Part shown: positions 31,089 to 41,544 of the stretch, piece after piece
How the letters are laid out: the number at the start of each line of letters is the position of its first letter
Numbering within the stretch: position 1 is the first letter of the stretch
NCBI GenBank assembly: GCA_002077065.1
Contig: NAJO01000031.1
Coordinates: 486,708 to 550,707, forward strand
Origin: Cryoendolithus antarcticus
Taxonomy: Eukaryota > Ascomycota > Dothideomycetes > Cladosporiales > Cladosporiaceae
Direction: 5' to 3'
DNA: 64,000 bases
Notes under the pieces: generated by a model
Told to the model about the DNA's origin: nothing
What the model saw: only the letters and a program-made list of their open reading frames with translations
Databases searched by the model: none
Made by a program: the position numbers and the translations under genes

Positions 31089-31747
31089 GATATAAGGTGG
31101 TTTGACGGAAAGCCATGCAGGACAGGGCGGACGTAAAACGCTTCCAGAAAGCGAGCAGGGAAAGCTTGAAAATAGCTTTTGATTGACAGCTGGATCGCAC
31201 ATAGCTTGACTAATGAAGCTTCGGTCTCTCCGCAAGGTCCTGGGGCTCTGTGTTGGGTTCCACAGTCATCGTGACGGTACCGCAAGCGCGTGTGCTATTG
31301 GAGCGAGAAGCGTGTTTATTTCTGAGCAACGCTCTTCGCTGCACCCATACAAGTCGAAGTCGTTCGTGAACACGAGCCCGGCAGATAATGTCGATCCAAC
31401 GGTGGGCATGGCCTCCTAGCAGACGGGGTAGCAGTCTCGTTGCTGCCAAGACCGACAAACATCCCACCTCACTTCCTTCAACACCTCCCATCGCACCTGC
31501 CTTGCAAGTCGCCACTACGAGCGATCTCGCACTCGCACTCAGAAGCTGGTCGTACAGCTGGACGACTTCGTTGATGACTTCGTCTGACTTCCGTTCGATG
31601 CTTGTCTGCATCTCCTCATGTTGCGACAGCCATTGATGAGGCCAAGTCCAATAGTGGGGTACTCATATCGCCAAGCTATTGTTCGTATCTCCAAGCGATA
31701 GAGCATAGTCTTGAATATATCACAATAGCACATACATACCACTGACC
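31089..31747. other. Intergenic region upstream of USP gene
   Basis: No supported gene. Contains the 3' end of the jelly-roll frame and the promoter of the USP-domain gene. Confidence 0.45.
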
Positions 31748-33295
31748 ATGACGTCCACACCCTCCCCTCGCTCGACCCCAGCACCGCCCGAAGAAGGCTC
31801 CCCTCGCTCAGCGCCGACCTCTCACCCTCCAATCACCCTCCCAGACCGCAGCATCCCCTCCTGGGCACTCGGCAACGACTCCACATCCACCGAAAGCAAG
31901 CCCTCCTTCGTCCCCGCCTGGCGTCGTCCGACCCTCCACGCCCCAGGCGTGGCAAACGCTGACTCGGACGGCCGTCGCCCTTCAGTCCAGTTCGTCCCGC
32001 CAGCTAAGAACACCCCGGGCACATCCCGCTCCTCCTCCGCCCATGCACCCTCAAAGCACCAAGAAGCTCGCCGCGCTACGCATGCAGGCCACCACCATGT
32101 CGTCTCCTCCCGCACCAACAGGCGTATGAGCAGTCCTCCGCCTCCAGCGCAGTTCAGGCCGAGTGTGAGCTTCGACACCTTCGCCAACAAAGAAGCAAGC
32201 GGCGACTTCAGCCTAACCCTAAACCGCAAACATCGTTCTTTCCAATGGACGAAACGCTCTCGGACTTTCCTAGTAGGCACCGACACGAACGACTACAGCG
32301 ACACTGCTCTCGAATGGCTCCTCGACGAGCTCGTAGACGACGGCGATGAAGTTGTCTGCCTGCGAGTCGTAGAAAAGGACTCCAGGGAAGCTACGCGCTG
32401 GGCCGGAGGGCAAGGCGAGAAGGGCTATCGTCTAGAAGCAGAGCGATTCCTCGAAGCGATCCAGGAGAAGAACACGGAGGACAAGAGCATAAGTCTGATT
32501 CTCGAGTTTAGCATAGGAAAGGTTCAAGAATCCATTCAGCAGATGATCAAGATCTACGAGCCGGCTATGCTCGTCGTCGGCACGCGTGGGCGCAGCTTGA
32601 CAGGCTACCAAGGCCTGCTGAGCAGCGGTAGCGTGTCGAAATACTGTCTGCAGTACTCCCCTGTGCCTGTGATCGTCGTGAGACCTTCCAGTAAACGCGA
32701 GTCCAAGAAGCGGAAGAGGCTGCAAGACCCCGAGCGGAGAGGCTACAGAGATATCCTAGATAAATCCGAAGACCCTACCGCCACGGGCGTTCGAGGTCGA
32801 GGCGGGCATTTACTAGATCAAACGAATCGGCATAGCATTATAGGCGCCGACCTCGGAATTCTGGGCCAGCTGGCGCCCACAGGAGACGACGAAGAAGAAG
32901 CCCGACGCGTCGCAGAAGCAATAGGCTACACTAAAACCCATCCTTCTAACTCTACTACCAATCTCTCTTTCTCCCGCCGCGCCTCCTCAGTCGACGCACC
33001 GCCCTCGCCTCACCTCTCCGAACGCGTCCTTCAGTCCCCTGACCTGAACGCTACGGACGGGGATCCGTTCACAGACGATAGTGCGTCCGACTCGGGCGAA
33101 GATGAGGATGAGTTTGGGGGGCGGCCGGAGGACGAGGCTGCCATGCTGGCACGTGAGCGTGCACTTGAAGTTGCTGAGGACATCAAGGAAGATGCGGAGG
33201 CGAGGGGTCGGGGAAGCGAAGGGAAGAGCAGGGAGGAGGGGACGGGGAGTGGGGTATTGGCTCTACTGGGGCAGTTGGATAGGGGCATGAAGTAA
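31748..33295 (+). CDS. Universal stress protein (USP/UspA) domain protein
   Basis: Single exon, 515 aa, ATG at 31748. The N-terminal 165 residues are Pro/Ser-rich and disordered. A USP domain occupies about 170-320: it opens with 'TFLVGTDTNDYSDTALEWLL' and contains the nucleotide-binding signature G-x2-G-x9-G-(S/T) in 'VGTRGRSLTGYQGLLSSGSV', followed by 'YSPVPVIVVRP'. The C-terminal 200 residues are acidic and charged, with a D/E-rich block near 440. This domain order is common in fungal USP proteins, which bind ATP and are linked to stress and signalling. The direct function is not known. Confidence 0.88.
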   Translation: MTSTPSPRSTPAPPEEGSPRSAPTSHPPITLPDRSIPSWALGNDSTSTESKPSFVPAWRRPTLHAPGVANADSDGRRPSVQFVPPAKNTPGTSRSSSAHAPSKHQEARRATHAGHHHVVSSRTNRRMSSPPPPAQFRPSVSFDTFANKEASGDFSLTLNRKHRSFQWTKRSRTFLVGTDTNDYSDTALEWLLDELVDDGDEVVCLRVVEKDSREATRWAGGQGEKGYRLEAERFLEAIQEKNTEDKSISLILEFSIGKVQESIQQMIKIYEPAMLVVGTRGRSLTGYQGLLSSGSVSKYCLQYSPVPVIVVRPSSKRESKKRKRLQDPERRGYRDILDKSEDPTATGVRGRGGHLLDQTNRHSIIGADLGILGQLAPTGDDEEEARRVAEAIGYTKTHPSNSTTNLSFSRRASSVDAPPSPHLSERVLQSPDLNATDGDPFTDDSASDSGEDEDEFGGRPEDEAAMLARERALEVAEDIKEDAEARGRGSEGKSREEGTGSGVLALLGQLDRGMK

Positions 33296-33928
33296 GTGTA
33301 GGAGATGAGGCGATCGTTGGGGTACCTCCTCTCAGTGGACGCACGATGTGCACGTTGGCATTATGTTGCTGCAAGCTATTTGATAGTAGTGCAAACGCGG
33401 GCCGATCTTTCTCTCGACCAAGTAGCCATGTCGAATACGACGACTCTCTGCCACGCCGTTGCTTACGTCCCGATCTTTTGCTGATGTGCCTCTCTACTGT
33501 CCGATTACGGACTCTCCATACGTGCGGGACCCTAAACCACACGGCGCTGTGGCTTTTGCGCAGGCGATCGCTTTGGAGGGTTTGTCGCTCCTGTCAACCT
33601 CCGTCGCGTTACGAATGGCCATTTCGTCATCAACAACAACCTCGCCACTGGTCACAAGGGCCAGCAACCGGGTCGCGCGGAGAGAGGCAATGTGCAGCTC
33701 TGCAGGTCTGCAGCTAGATCGTCATCCATCTGATGAGTGAGCAGAGGTCCATCAACAGCACGCCGAAGCTGGGCGCTCTACTCGATTCGACCAGAGCATA
33801 GCCGTCTCGTGTCGTGTCGTGTCGATTCGAGCACCCGGAAAGAGTGATGGCGATGGCCGGTGTCTGGGTACCTCCTGCAACGGTCTTGGCTTTGCTAAAG
33901 TCTTGCGGAATAGAGAAACATGAGGGCT
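33296..33928. other. Convergent 3' intergenic region
   Basis: Between the 3' ends of the USP gene and the Slt11 gene. A short tandem GTGTC repeat (about 33808-33822) is the only feature. The open frames here begin at non-ATG codons and are not protein-like. Confidence 0.45.
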
Positions 33929-35086
33929 TCACTCCCCAGCCATAGAGGGGTACACCACCTCATCTTCTCCAGGGGGCGCGGCCATCTCATCTGCGGCTTC
34001 AATCTGCCTCACTTCTGCACTTGCTTCGCTGTGTTCAATCGCCTTCTGCTGCGCCGCCTTAGGCGCCACACCCCTCCCAGCCCTTGCATGCTCCATTCTT
34101 GTATCTCGATCCAAACTATCCAGCGGCTTCGGCTTCCCCCACTGCACCCGTAAAGGTACGCCCCTCACCACCGCCCGCCCGTGACACTCCCTCATGGCCT
34201 TCTCGGCATCCGCGCGCTCCATGTAGTTCATGAACGCGCAGTGGCTGCGATGGCTGCAGACTACGCTTCGGAGAGCACCGAAGGCAGAGAAGAAGGTACG
34301 CAGGGCGTGCTCGGGGAGATCGTCTTCCACGCCTGTGACGAAGAGGGAGGTTACGTGCGGGTCGCTGGGCGGGAGGAGATCGGCGGGTTTAAGGGGGAGG
34401 GCTGCGGCGGAGGGAAAGGGCCGTTTGATGCCTGTTGCTGTGCCGGATCGGGGGGCGGGAGATTGACCTGCGGCGTAGGCGGCTCCATATGTGCTTTTCT
34501 TGTTGTCGCTCGTCCGGATCGGTCCAGTGCTGACAGCTTCCTCCCCACCACCTTCCAGCAACTTCTGTCCTCCCTCTCCCTCTGCCTCCCTTTCACCCTC
34601 CGCCTCCAGCCGCCTCTGCTTCTTATAGTACGGCTCCGTCCTCGCGAGTCTACTTAATAGTTCCCTAGCCTTCTCCCCGGTCTTCTCATACCCCTCCAAT
34701 CCCCTCCCCTCCTCCACATCCTTTTCCCGATTCTGCGCAAAATACTCCCGATTGATACTACTCCGCGGCCCATTCTCGACCATCTTCAGCGCCGCATCTC
34801 GGATCGTGATCGGCAGCCCGAAACTCAGATCTAGCATACAGCACTGGCAGCAGTTCTTCAGCCGTGCGCATGTAAGACAGATCGAGGTACGCTTTTGGCG
34901 AGATGTGCGGTCGGCTTTCCAGCGGAAGATGCTGAAGGGGCGGGTGCAGAGGGAGCAGGCGGCGCCGTGGTCTTCTTTGAGCATTTGCACGTAGGGGTTG
35001 TCGGGGAGGCAGCGCTCGCAGACGGAGGGCATGTCGGTTGTTTCCCAGCCCGAGCGGTTGAGGTCCTGTTTGATTTGGGGAGGCAT
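33929..35086 (-). CDS. SLT11: Pre-mRNA-splicing factor Slt11/Ecm2 (RBM22-like)
   Basis: Intronless, 385 aa. The frame is open further upstream, but the protein starts at the ATG at 35086 ('MPPQIKQDLNRSGWE'), matching the family N-terminus. Zinc-binding cysteines are at 23, 26, 44, 47, 70, 73, 79-80 and 82-83, including 'CLTCARLKNCCQCCMLDLSFG'-type spacing. A Lys/Glu-rich linker follows, and then an RRM at about 247-317 ('SLFVTGVEDDLPEHALRTFF', 'HCAFMNYMERADAEKAM', 'RVQWGKPKPLD'). As in other fungal Slt11 proteins, I see no separate CCCH finger of the human RBM22 type. The protein belongs to the activated spliceosome, contacting U6/U2 snRNA. It is divergent from the Erg6 gene. Confidence 0.93.
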   Translation of the reverse strand: MPPQIKQDLNRSGWETTDMPSVCERCLPDNPYVQMLKEDHGAACSLCTRPFSIFRWKADRTSRQKRTSICLTCARLKNCCQCCMLDLSFGLPITIRDAALKMVENGPRSSINREYFAQNREKDVEEGRGLEGYEKTGEKARELLSRLARTEPYYKKQRRLEAEGEREAEGEGGQKLLEGGGEEAVSTGPIRTSDNKKSTYGAAYAAGQSPAPRSGTATGIKRPFPSAAALPLKPADLLPPSDPHVTSLFVTGVEDDLPEHALRTFFSAFGALRSVVCSHRSHCAFMNYMERADAEKAMRECHGRAVVRGVPLRVQWGKPKPLDSLDRDTRMEHARAGRGVAPKAAQQKAIEHSEASAEVRQIEAADEMAAPPGEDEVVYPSMAGE

Positions 35087-35605
35087 GGTCGTGTAGAATT
35101 CAAGGGAGATAGGCGCTAGTGCCAGCAAGGTCGCTGTCGCTGGGCGGAGTTCCTTGGCACGACAGCGGAGACGGGTGGAGGTACGGTGTCGTCGAGAGTC
35201 TGATCTTGCCGCAGATTTATGTGAACGGTCCAAGACAAGCAACAAATAATGCAATGGTGTGGCAAATGGACAAATGAAGAGGCAGTTGGCGGCTCCTTCC
35301 ACAATTATCAATCCAGAGTTCTTCCCTCATCTTGGACGTCACGTGGTGATAAGATAGAATTTCGGGCAGAAGCGTTATCTTGCCGCGGCTAAACCTGTTC
35401 CTGAACCGTGACCCGGGGCTATCTTACGATTTTGTTGAAGCGGACGCGACGCCATTGACAATCTGGCGAGGCAAAAGTAGTACGACTCGTGCATTCAACT
35501 GCACTGCTTCTTCTGCTAATTAGACGTGCGTCGAAACCTGCTTTTATTGCAACACTCCTGTAAGCCGCATATATCCTTCATTCTCGCCTCTTCCACACCG
35601 CAACC
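35087..35605. promoter_or_regulatory. Shared divergent promoter of SLT11 and ERG6
   Basis: 519 bp between two divergent ATGs. The ERG6-proximal part has a CT-rich leader ending 'ccacaccgcaacc' before the start. No specific factor site can be assigned with confidence. Confidence 0.5.
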
Positions 35606-36739
35606 ATGCCCACCCGCCTCGAACCTCAAGACCTCACGCGAGATGCAGCCTTCAAAGACGCCCTCCATGGCAAGACCGGGCAGAACAGCAACTCCTTCAT
35701 GAACATGCTCCAAAAGGACAAGTCTGCCCAAAAACTCGCCGTAGACGAATACTTCAAGCACTGGGACGAGAAGTCCGCCGCCACGGAAACGCCAGAGATC
35801 CGCGACGCAAGAAAAGCAGAGTACGCCACCCTGACACGACACTACTACAACCTGGCCACAGACCTCTACGAATACGGCTGGGGCCAAAGCTTCCACTTCT
35901 GCCGCTTCAGCAAAGGCGAGGCCTTCAAGCAGGCGTTGGCGAGACATGAGCACTACTTGGCCCTCAAGATGGGCATCACAGAAGGGAGCAGAGTGCTAGA
36001 CGTTGGCTGCGGTGTCGGTGGGCCAGCAAGGGAGATCGCAAAGTTCACAGGCTGTAATGTAGTGGGATTCAACAACAATGACTACCAGATCGAGCGCGGT
36101 ACGGCCTACGCAAAGAAGGAGAAGCTGTACCCGCAAGTCACCTTCGAGAAGGGCGATTTCATGCAGATGGGTTTCCCGGACGCGAGCTTCGATGCTGTCT
36201 ACGCTATTGAGGCCACAGTCCACGCACCGAGTTTGGAGGGAATCTACACTGAGATCTACAGAGTTCTCAAGCCCGGCGGCGTATTTGGAGTCTACGAGTG
36301 GCTCATGACAGACGCCTACGACAACGACAACCCAGAGCACCGCAATATCCGACTGGGCATAGAGATTGGCGACGGCATCTCGAACATGGAGAAAGTGGAC
36401 GTCGCGCTCAAGGCCATGAAAGCTGCTGGCTTCACGCTCGAAGTCAATGAGGATTTGGCGGATCGCGACGACGAGCTGCCGTGGTACTGGCCCATCTCGG
36501 GACAGCTGAAATACATGCAGAGCATCTGGGACTTCCCCACGTTGGTGCGAATGACACACGTGGGACGAGGCATTGTGCACAGATTCGTTGGCGGCCTGGA
36601 AATGATTGGGCTGGCGCCGAAGGGCACGCAGAAGACTGCTGACAGTCTGGCATTGGCGGCGGATTGTCTCGTGGCGGGCGGACAGAAGAAGCTGTTCACG
36701 CCGATGTATCTCATGGTAGGGCGGAAACCGGCGGCGTAG
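35606..36739 (+). CDS. ERG6: Sterol 24-C-methyltransferase
   Basis: Single exon, 377 aa. It methylates C-24 of the sterol side chain (zymosterol to fecosterol, or the lanosterol/eburicol route in filamentous fungi) using S-adenosylmethionine, in ergosterol synthesis at the ER or lipid droplets. Signatures: the sterol-binding region 'YEYGWGQSFHF' at 88-98, SAM motif I 'LDVGCGVGGP' at 131-140, 'YAIEATVHAP' and 'GIEIGDGI' further on. The length and C-terminus ('FTPMYLMVGRKP') are normal for fungal Erg6. Nothing suggests damage. Confidence 0.96.
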   Translation: MPTRLEPQDLTRDAAFKDALHGKTGQNSNSFMNMLQKDKSAQKLAVDEYFKHWDEKSAATETPEIRDARKAEYATLTRHYYNLATDLYEYGWGQSFHFCRFSKGEAFKQALARHEHYLALKMGITEGSRVLDVGCGVGGPAREIAKFTGCNVVGFNNNDYQIERGTAYAKKEKLYPQVTFEKGDFMQMGFPDASFDAVYAIEATVHAPSLEGIYTEIYRVLKPGGVFGVYEWLMTDAYDNDNPEHRNIRLGIEIGDGISNMEKVDVALKAMKAAGFTLEVNEDLADRDDELPWYWPISGQLKYMQSIWDFPTLVRMTHVGRGIVHRFVGGLEMIGLAPKGTQKTADSLALAADCLVAGGQKKLFTPMYLMVGRKPAA

Positions 36740-37298
36740 ACGGTAGTAGGAGAACGTGAAAGGCCGGGAGTTATGGCGCCGAGCGCGGTGTAGATATGCT
36801 TGCATTGCCCGGCAAACAACAAATGTGCTCCAGTGCATAGGTGACTTGGGCGAAAGTCCACAGCTTCTGGCTTATTTACCCTTCTTCGTACCCACCTTCA
36901 AGGATCGCCGAGTCTACCTTTGCCGATCATGTCATGTCGCGCTCGCCAGCCTCGCGGCGAAGCCGCGGGGATGCCCATTACCAGGATCGAATTCTGGGTG
37001 ATCTGCGTTGCTAGTGGGTCGTAGGATGCACGCTACGACTTCTTGTCTTTTTGCCAAGAGCAACTTACACTCCATAGTGATCAAGACGACCTCTCGTGAC
37101 TCCCTCGCGTCAGCTTGGCAGACGTAGAGAAGTACACTTGTCGCATACTGGAAGGCTGACGTTGCGACGCATCGTCGATACTGTGATGGAAGTGAAGCAT
37201 ATCGAGATGCAAGTATAGACATGCGAGTCGCAGGTGCACTCACACGAAGCGTTTGCGTCATTCCTCCACTCTAGCCTTCTAAGTATCCGTTCGCAGTC
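36740..37298. other. Intergenic region
   Basis: Holds the ERG6 terminator and the promoter of the GPI-protein gene. No further feature recognised. Confidence 0.45.
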
Positions 37299-38068
37299 AT
37301 GCTTTCCCCTTCCACCTTCCTCCTACCCCTCCTCCTCGCTCCCTCACACTCGCGCAAACACTCAGCACAGCCTGCACCCTCTTCACCCCTATCCGCTGCG
37401 GCCAAAATGAAAGCTACACCCAGACCTCTCTCCGCTCATACAAAATCTCCGCAACCGTCGACTGCCCCTCGAACACCACAGGCCCAGGCTGCACAGCAAT
37501 CACAGGCGGCTTTGTAAGCGACAGCTTAGCCCTAAGCCTCACTACCTACGGCACCAACACCACGGCGGCGCTCTGGAGCCTTATCAGGAACAGCGCAAAC
37601 GGGACCTTCGAATCAATCGACACGAGCCCCACGACCCGCTTGCCCACTAGCACTTTCGCCGTCAATGCGGGCAGTAATGGGCACGTGATCTTCGCGCCCA
37701 CGCACCGCTGCGTGAACGGTACGCTGGGCGGATGCGATCAGCAGCCGGAATTCAACGGTGTAGTCGTGGAAGCCTGCGCGCCGATTTTCGTCCCGAATGG
37801 TTCGGACCGCGATGCGATGGTTCTTGAGGGAATGACGAATTTCGTCATTACGGATATGCTGGAGGCTGGTGCGGTGAATTGCAATCCGGCGAATACGACT
37901 GTGGCGAGCGATGCGCCGGATGTGAATTGTCAGCATCAGGTGAATGGGAGTGCGAGTGGGAACAATACTGGCGGTACGCCGGCGAATGCGGCTGGTGGGC
38001 TGCGGAGCGGGCTTGGTGGGGTGATGGCTGTGGCGGGGATTGTGGGCGTGATGATTGTGGCGCTGTAG
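37299..38068 (+). pseudogene. Cys-containing GPI-anchored protein with apparent frameshift in the signal peptide
   Basis: The ATG at 37299 opens a typical signal peptide ('MLSPSTFLLPLLLAPS'). At about 37347-37352 the coding composition moves to another frame, which then runs intact to the stop at 38066-38068: 'LAQTLSTACTLFTPIRCG', 'VDCPSNTTGPGCTAITGGFV' and a C-terminal 'GGVMAVAGIVGVMIVAL' GPI-type tail. The second frame has no usable upstream ATG because a TAA precedes it, and there is no GT in the stretch for an intron. A one- or two-base indel in the genome or assembly is the simplest explanation. The intact product would be about 255 aa with many N-glycosylation sequons (NTT, NGT, NGS). 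Probably an extracellular wall or membrane protein; family unknown. Confidence 0.6.
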
Positions 38069-38205
38069 GTTGAAGGTTCTGCTACATTGGTGCTTTCGCA
38101 AGGGGTGCGAAGGCACGCTAGGCACGGAGGCTCCGCTTCATCGAGTACAGCTAGGCGTGATCATTCGAAGGGGTTCATCGTAGTTTGGTCATGTCGCATC
38201 GGATC

Positions 38206-39789
38206 TCAGTCCTTCTCTGCAGTCATCTGTACACTTACATCCCACCTCGGCCCTCTACCTTGCCCATAAACGCCGCCGAGTCGGCTCTTGATTAGGCTCG
38301 TAATCTTCTGTCGGATGCGTAGTACATCATCCCCATAGCCGCCGTTTGGCCAGTGTCGCAGCTTGATATTTGCTATGCACAGTCCGTAGTGCACTTGCCA
38401 CATCTTCGCTTCATCGACAGCGCTGACCGCTGGGTCGGCTTCGATCTCTGCAATAATGGATCGCACCGCAGATGGATCGGACGGGTGTTTGTAGGACATG
38501 AGTAGCATTGAAGCGAGTGATGTGCCCAGTCTGCTGCCGAGCGTGATCATAAGTAGGGCGATGAGGAATGAGAAGCCGATGTCAACGGTGTTGTAGGTTG
38601 CCGGACCGAAGAGAGGTAGGAAGAGCAGCATGACAGAGCACGACAGTGTCAGGAAATGGGAAGGGTTGCCAAGGATGCTGCCCCAACTTGCGAGTAGCGG
38701 TAGACGCATTGCGCGACCGAGCCGAGAGTGGTTCTTGAGTCCGATGGCCGAGATCAGTGTGACCGCAATAGCCAGGAGACAGTCGAGATCCACGCTACCA
38801 GCACTCGCACGAGCATGTGAGTGAGCTGTATGAGGAATGTGATCACCAAGGTTCTCGAGTGCGTGCTGTATGCCGTGAGAGATCACATCCAACCCCATGA
38901 ACGCAATGAAGACAGCCATGCCGAAGCCAGCCAAGACGTCGGCGCGCTCGAGTCCGAACGGGTGGCGAATTGATCCGCGCTGCCAGACTTCGAAGTTCGA
39001 CATGACATCCACGGCTACGCAGACGGTAGCTCCAGCTGCATCGAACAACAGCAGTCGACTGAGCGCGGTCATCGACAGCGATCCAGATGCCGAGAATTGC
39101 ACATAAGCTGAGGTCAAAAAGTGACATACACACCACACCAGTCGTAGGGTCTGATGGAATGTCATGCTCCACCAAGCTTCCTTTCGAGTCGGCACCGGCA
39201 GCGAAGCTGGCACTGAGAGTGGCGTCCGCTGCATCGGTGCCTGGAAGATCTGATGCGACGTGTGAATGCTACTATGCCGGTACTTGTGACCTCGTCGCTT
39301 GCCAGGAAGATTCTCAGCCGATGAACGTCCTACGACAGTCTTCTGCGGGCTGACAGCGTACTGCTGAGGCTGGAAGTTGAAGGGGTTGCGGCCAGCGTTG
39401 GGAGGTTCACGAGGTGCGAAGCCACCGTCTGAGGTTCCGGTCTGTGGAGTTGCTGGTGTCCACTGGCCCCATTGACTTCCTGGTGACACTGAAGAGAACG
39501 TAGCACTTTTCGGTGAAAGCATGGTGCTAGTTGTGTTTGACGAGAGCATGCCTGCATGCAAACTGTCGTGCAACAAGTCCATGTCACTAGGTTCGCCAAG
39601 ATTGTTTGCGATATCGTAGTCGTGATGTATCATGATAGGCGATGGGATGTGAGCCTCACTTCCTGATCGGTCATGCCTCGTGTCCTGCACTGCGGCACCG
39701 ATTTGATGCTCGTAATTATGGTCGTGATCATGGTCAATATCCTGAGCGAATGTGGGGAGAGCCTGGCTTACGGGCTGCGAGAAGGCCAT
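38206..39789 (-). CDS. ZRG17: Zrg17-like cation diffusion facilitator (ER zinc transport)
   Basis: Single exon, 527 aa. A long N-terminus has His/Asp-rich patches ('DIDHDHDHNYEH'), then a CDF-type membrane core of about six TMs starting near residue 215. The block 'GSIRHPFGLERADVLAGFGM' between TM2 and TM3 is the CDF signature. The gene lacks the obvious paired HxxxD zinc sites of transporting CDFs, as in yeast Zrg17, which works as a heterodimer with Msc2 to move zinc into the ER. The C-terminal cytoplasmic domain ends the protein. No Msc2 gene is in this window. Divergently transcribed with the two-TM protein gene 192 bp away. Confidence 0.85.
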   Translation of the reverse strand: MAFSQPVSQALPTFAQDIDHDHDHNYEHQIGAAVQDTRHDRSGSEAHIPSPIMIHHDYDIANNLGEPSDMDLLHDSLHAGMLSSNTTSTMLSPKSATFSSVSPGSQWGQWTPATPQTGTSDGGFAPREPPNAGRNPFNFQPQQYAVSPQKTVVGRSSAENLPGKRRGHKYRHSSIHTSHQIFQAPMQRTPLSVPASLPVPTRKEAWWSMTFHQTLRLVWCVCHFLTSAYVQFSASGSLSMTALSRLLLFDAAGATVCVAVDVMSNFEVWQRGSIRHPFGLERADVLAGFGMAVFIAFMGLDVISHGIQHALENLGDHIPHTAHSHARASAGSVDLDCLLAIAVTLISAIGLKNHSRLGRAMRLPLLASWGSILGNPSHFLTLSCSVMLLFLPLFGPATYNTVDIGFSFLIALLMITLGSRLGTSLASMLLMSYKHPSDPSAVRSIIAEIEADPAVSAVDEAKMWQVHYGLCIANIKLRHWPNGGYGDDVLRIRQKITSLIKSRLGGVYGQGRGPRWDVSVQMTAEKD

Positions 39790-39981
39790 ATTGATCCAAG
39801 AGTGATAGGAATGTTACCGCAGCTCCGCCTAGGGTTGCGCAGCTAGGTCGATGCCGTTAACATGATGCTGTGCTGTGGTAACATATGACTGTAGTAAGGT
39901 TCATGAAACAGGAGGCGAGCATGTAAAGTCAAAGTCTTGGCACTTTGGCCACCCCTGCATCCTTGCTCCAGACAACACGGC

Positions 39982-41484
39982 ATGCAGACGTCCACCTTAG
40001 CTTCACTTCCTGCTTCGACCTCTTCATCACCAGGCCAAGTAACGCGCGATGATCTGGCTGTCTCCGTTGCAGCAACAGGAGACAGCGCAGGAGACATATG
40101 GGTCACTTCTCGGCACATGGAATATGGGACCGGCACCACGTCCGGCGGCAGCAACGACCTCCATGACCAGGCAGGCGCAGTGAGGGATGAAGACCATACA
40201 CAAAATGGCAAAACGCCGCAGAGGGACGAGTCGCTGTCGCCGAGCGCGATGGAATTGTCATGGAGTGTACAAACATCACCCACGTCGGATACTGGACCTC
40301 AGTCGCCACCGCCTGGTTCGTCGACCGGCCACAGACGTACTGTATCAGGCAGTATATTGGCAAAGTTGAACTTTCTGCGTCCCAGCAGCGACAATGTCCG
40401 GCCTCCATCGAGGGACAAGACGCCTACGAAGCGAGCAGGGCCGAAGGATCCAAGTCCTCGAGATGAGGACGACTTTGCTGTTATCTCGCCGATTAGGGAG
40501 GCACCCGCCATGACCGACGCGATGAGGTTGAGCAAGACCGTGCGAAAACGAAAGGGATCGCTCAGGAAGGCTGCGTTGCTGGCTGGGAAGAGAATGGGTT
40601 CTGATGGTCGGGAAAGGCGGAATAGCCTCCTGCCTCGAAGTCCGACGAGACAAACGGCATTGCCAGCCTGGTCACCTCCGCCGCCTGTTGCCAAGGAGCC
40701 GGAACCTCCACCCGTGATCGAGGAGAGCTCAGGGCCCCACGTCATCAAGCGCCAATTAAGCTATGAGGAGCGTCACGCCGCCGTACCCGAGAAGTGGCTG
40801 GAGTCGGTAGCAGCAGACGCACCTGCGGTGACGGCTGCACGTCTTGCACTCGTCACTGAGTACACCAGAACTCGCAGCACGACCGATGAGGCTGCCAAGT
40901 CGGACGCGCCGAGCGGCACGGCAAGCAGTCCGGTCGATTTGAAGTCTCCCACTACTCAGGCTGCCTCGGTCAGCACGACTTCTGACGAGGAGCCACTGAC
41001 CTTTGACCGACCCGCGACGAAATCTGTGCCTCCATCAATCTTGAAGCCGGCATCAAGTTCGACGTCTTACTTCCCACCATCGTCTAGCCTGCACCCTCAG
41101 TCAGCTGCCACTAAGACTAGCTCCCGCAATCGCTCGTCGCCGCACCGGCCTTCGCCGCTAACACGCGCGCCACTACCTTACCCACCTTCGCCGCCGCCAG
41201 AACCTCATGACTCCACTGAGACGGCCTACTGGGGCTGGGTCATCCTGGCATTGACCTGGATCACTTTCACAGTCGGCATGGGCTCTTGTCTCGAAGTCTG
41301 GAGCTGGGCTTGGGACGTTGGCGAGACACCCTATGCACCGCCAGAGCTAGAAGACGATCCGACGCTGCCGATAGTAGGGTACTACCCAGCGCTCATGGTC
41401 CTTACTGGGGTTGTAGCTTGGGTCTGGATCACGATAGCCTGGGTCGGGATGAAGTACTTTCGCCATGCCAGAGTAGAAGTATGA
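39982..41484 (+). CDS. Conserved fungal two-TM protein with disordered N-terminus
   Basis: The frame is open from 39937 but with TTG; the first ATG is 39982, giving 500 aa. About 420 residues are Ser/Pro/Lys-rich and disordered, with basic patches ('KTVRKRKGSLRKAALLAGKR'). The C-terminus is highly ordered: a Pro-rich lead-in, one TM ('WGWVILALTWITFTVGMGS'), a short loop 'WDVGETPYAPPELEDDPTLP', a second TM, and 'WVGMKYFRHA'. I recognise this tail as a conserved hypothetical ascomycete protein but know no function. It resembles small two-TM subunits such as PIG-P only in topology. It shares a 192-bp divergent promoter with ZRG17. Confidence 0.75.
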   Translation: MQTSTLASLPASTSSSPGQVTRDDLAVSVAATGDSAGDIWVTSRHMEYGTGTTSGGSNDLHDQAGAVRDEDHTQNGKTPQRDESLSPSAMELSWSVQTSPTSDTGPQSPPPGSSTGHRRTVSGSILAKLNFLRPSSDNVRPPSRDKTPTKRAGPKDPSPRDEDDFAVISPIREAPAMTDAMRLSKTVRKRKGSLRKAALLAGKRMGSDGRERRNSLLPRSPTRQTALPAWSPPPPVAKEPEPPPVIEESSGPHVIKRQLSYEERHAAVPEKWLESVAADAPAVTAARLALVTEYTRTRSTTDEAAKSDAPSGTASSPVDLKSPTTQAASVSTTSDEEPLTFDRPATKSVPPSILKPASSSTSYFPPSSSLHPQSAATKTSSRNRSSPHRPSPLTRAPLPYPPSPPPEPHDSTETAYWGWVILALTWITFTVGMGSCLEVWSWAWDVGETPYAPPELEDDPTLPIVGYYPALMVLTGVVAWVWITIAWVGMKYFRHARVEV

Positions 41485-41544
41485 GCGGTAGATACGAATC
41501 TATGTAACGTAATCACCGACCAATGCAATCAAGAATACAACCAC

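Noticed and set aside
33780..33850. tRNA-like GATTCGAGC near a GTGTC repeat
   Set aside because: No acceptor stem or anticodon arm can be folded around it.
41220..41484. PIG-P subunit of GPI-GlcNAc transferase
   Set aside because: Only the two-TM topology matches; the PIG-P sequence motifs are absent.
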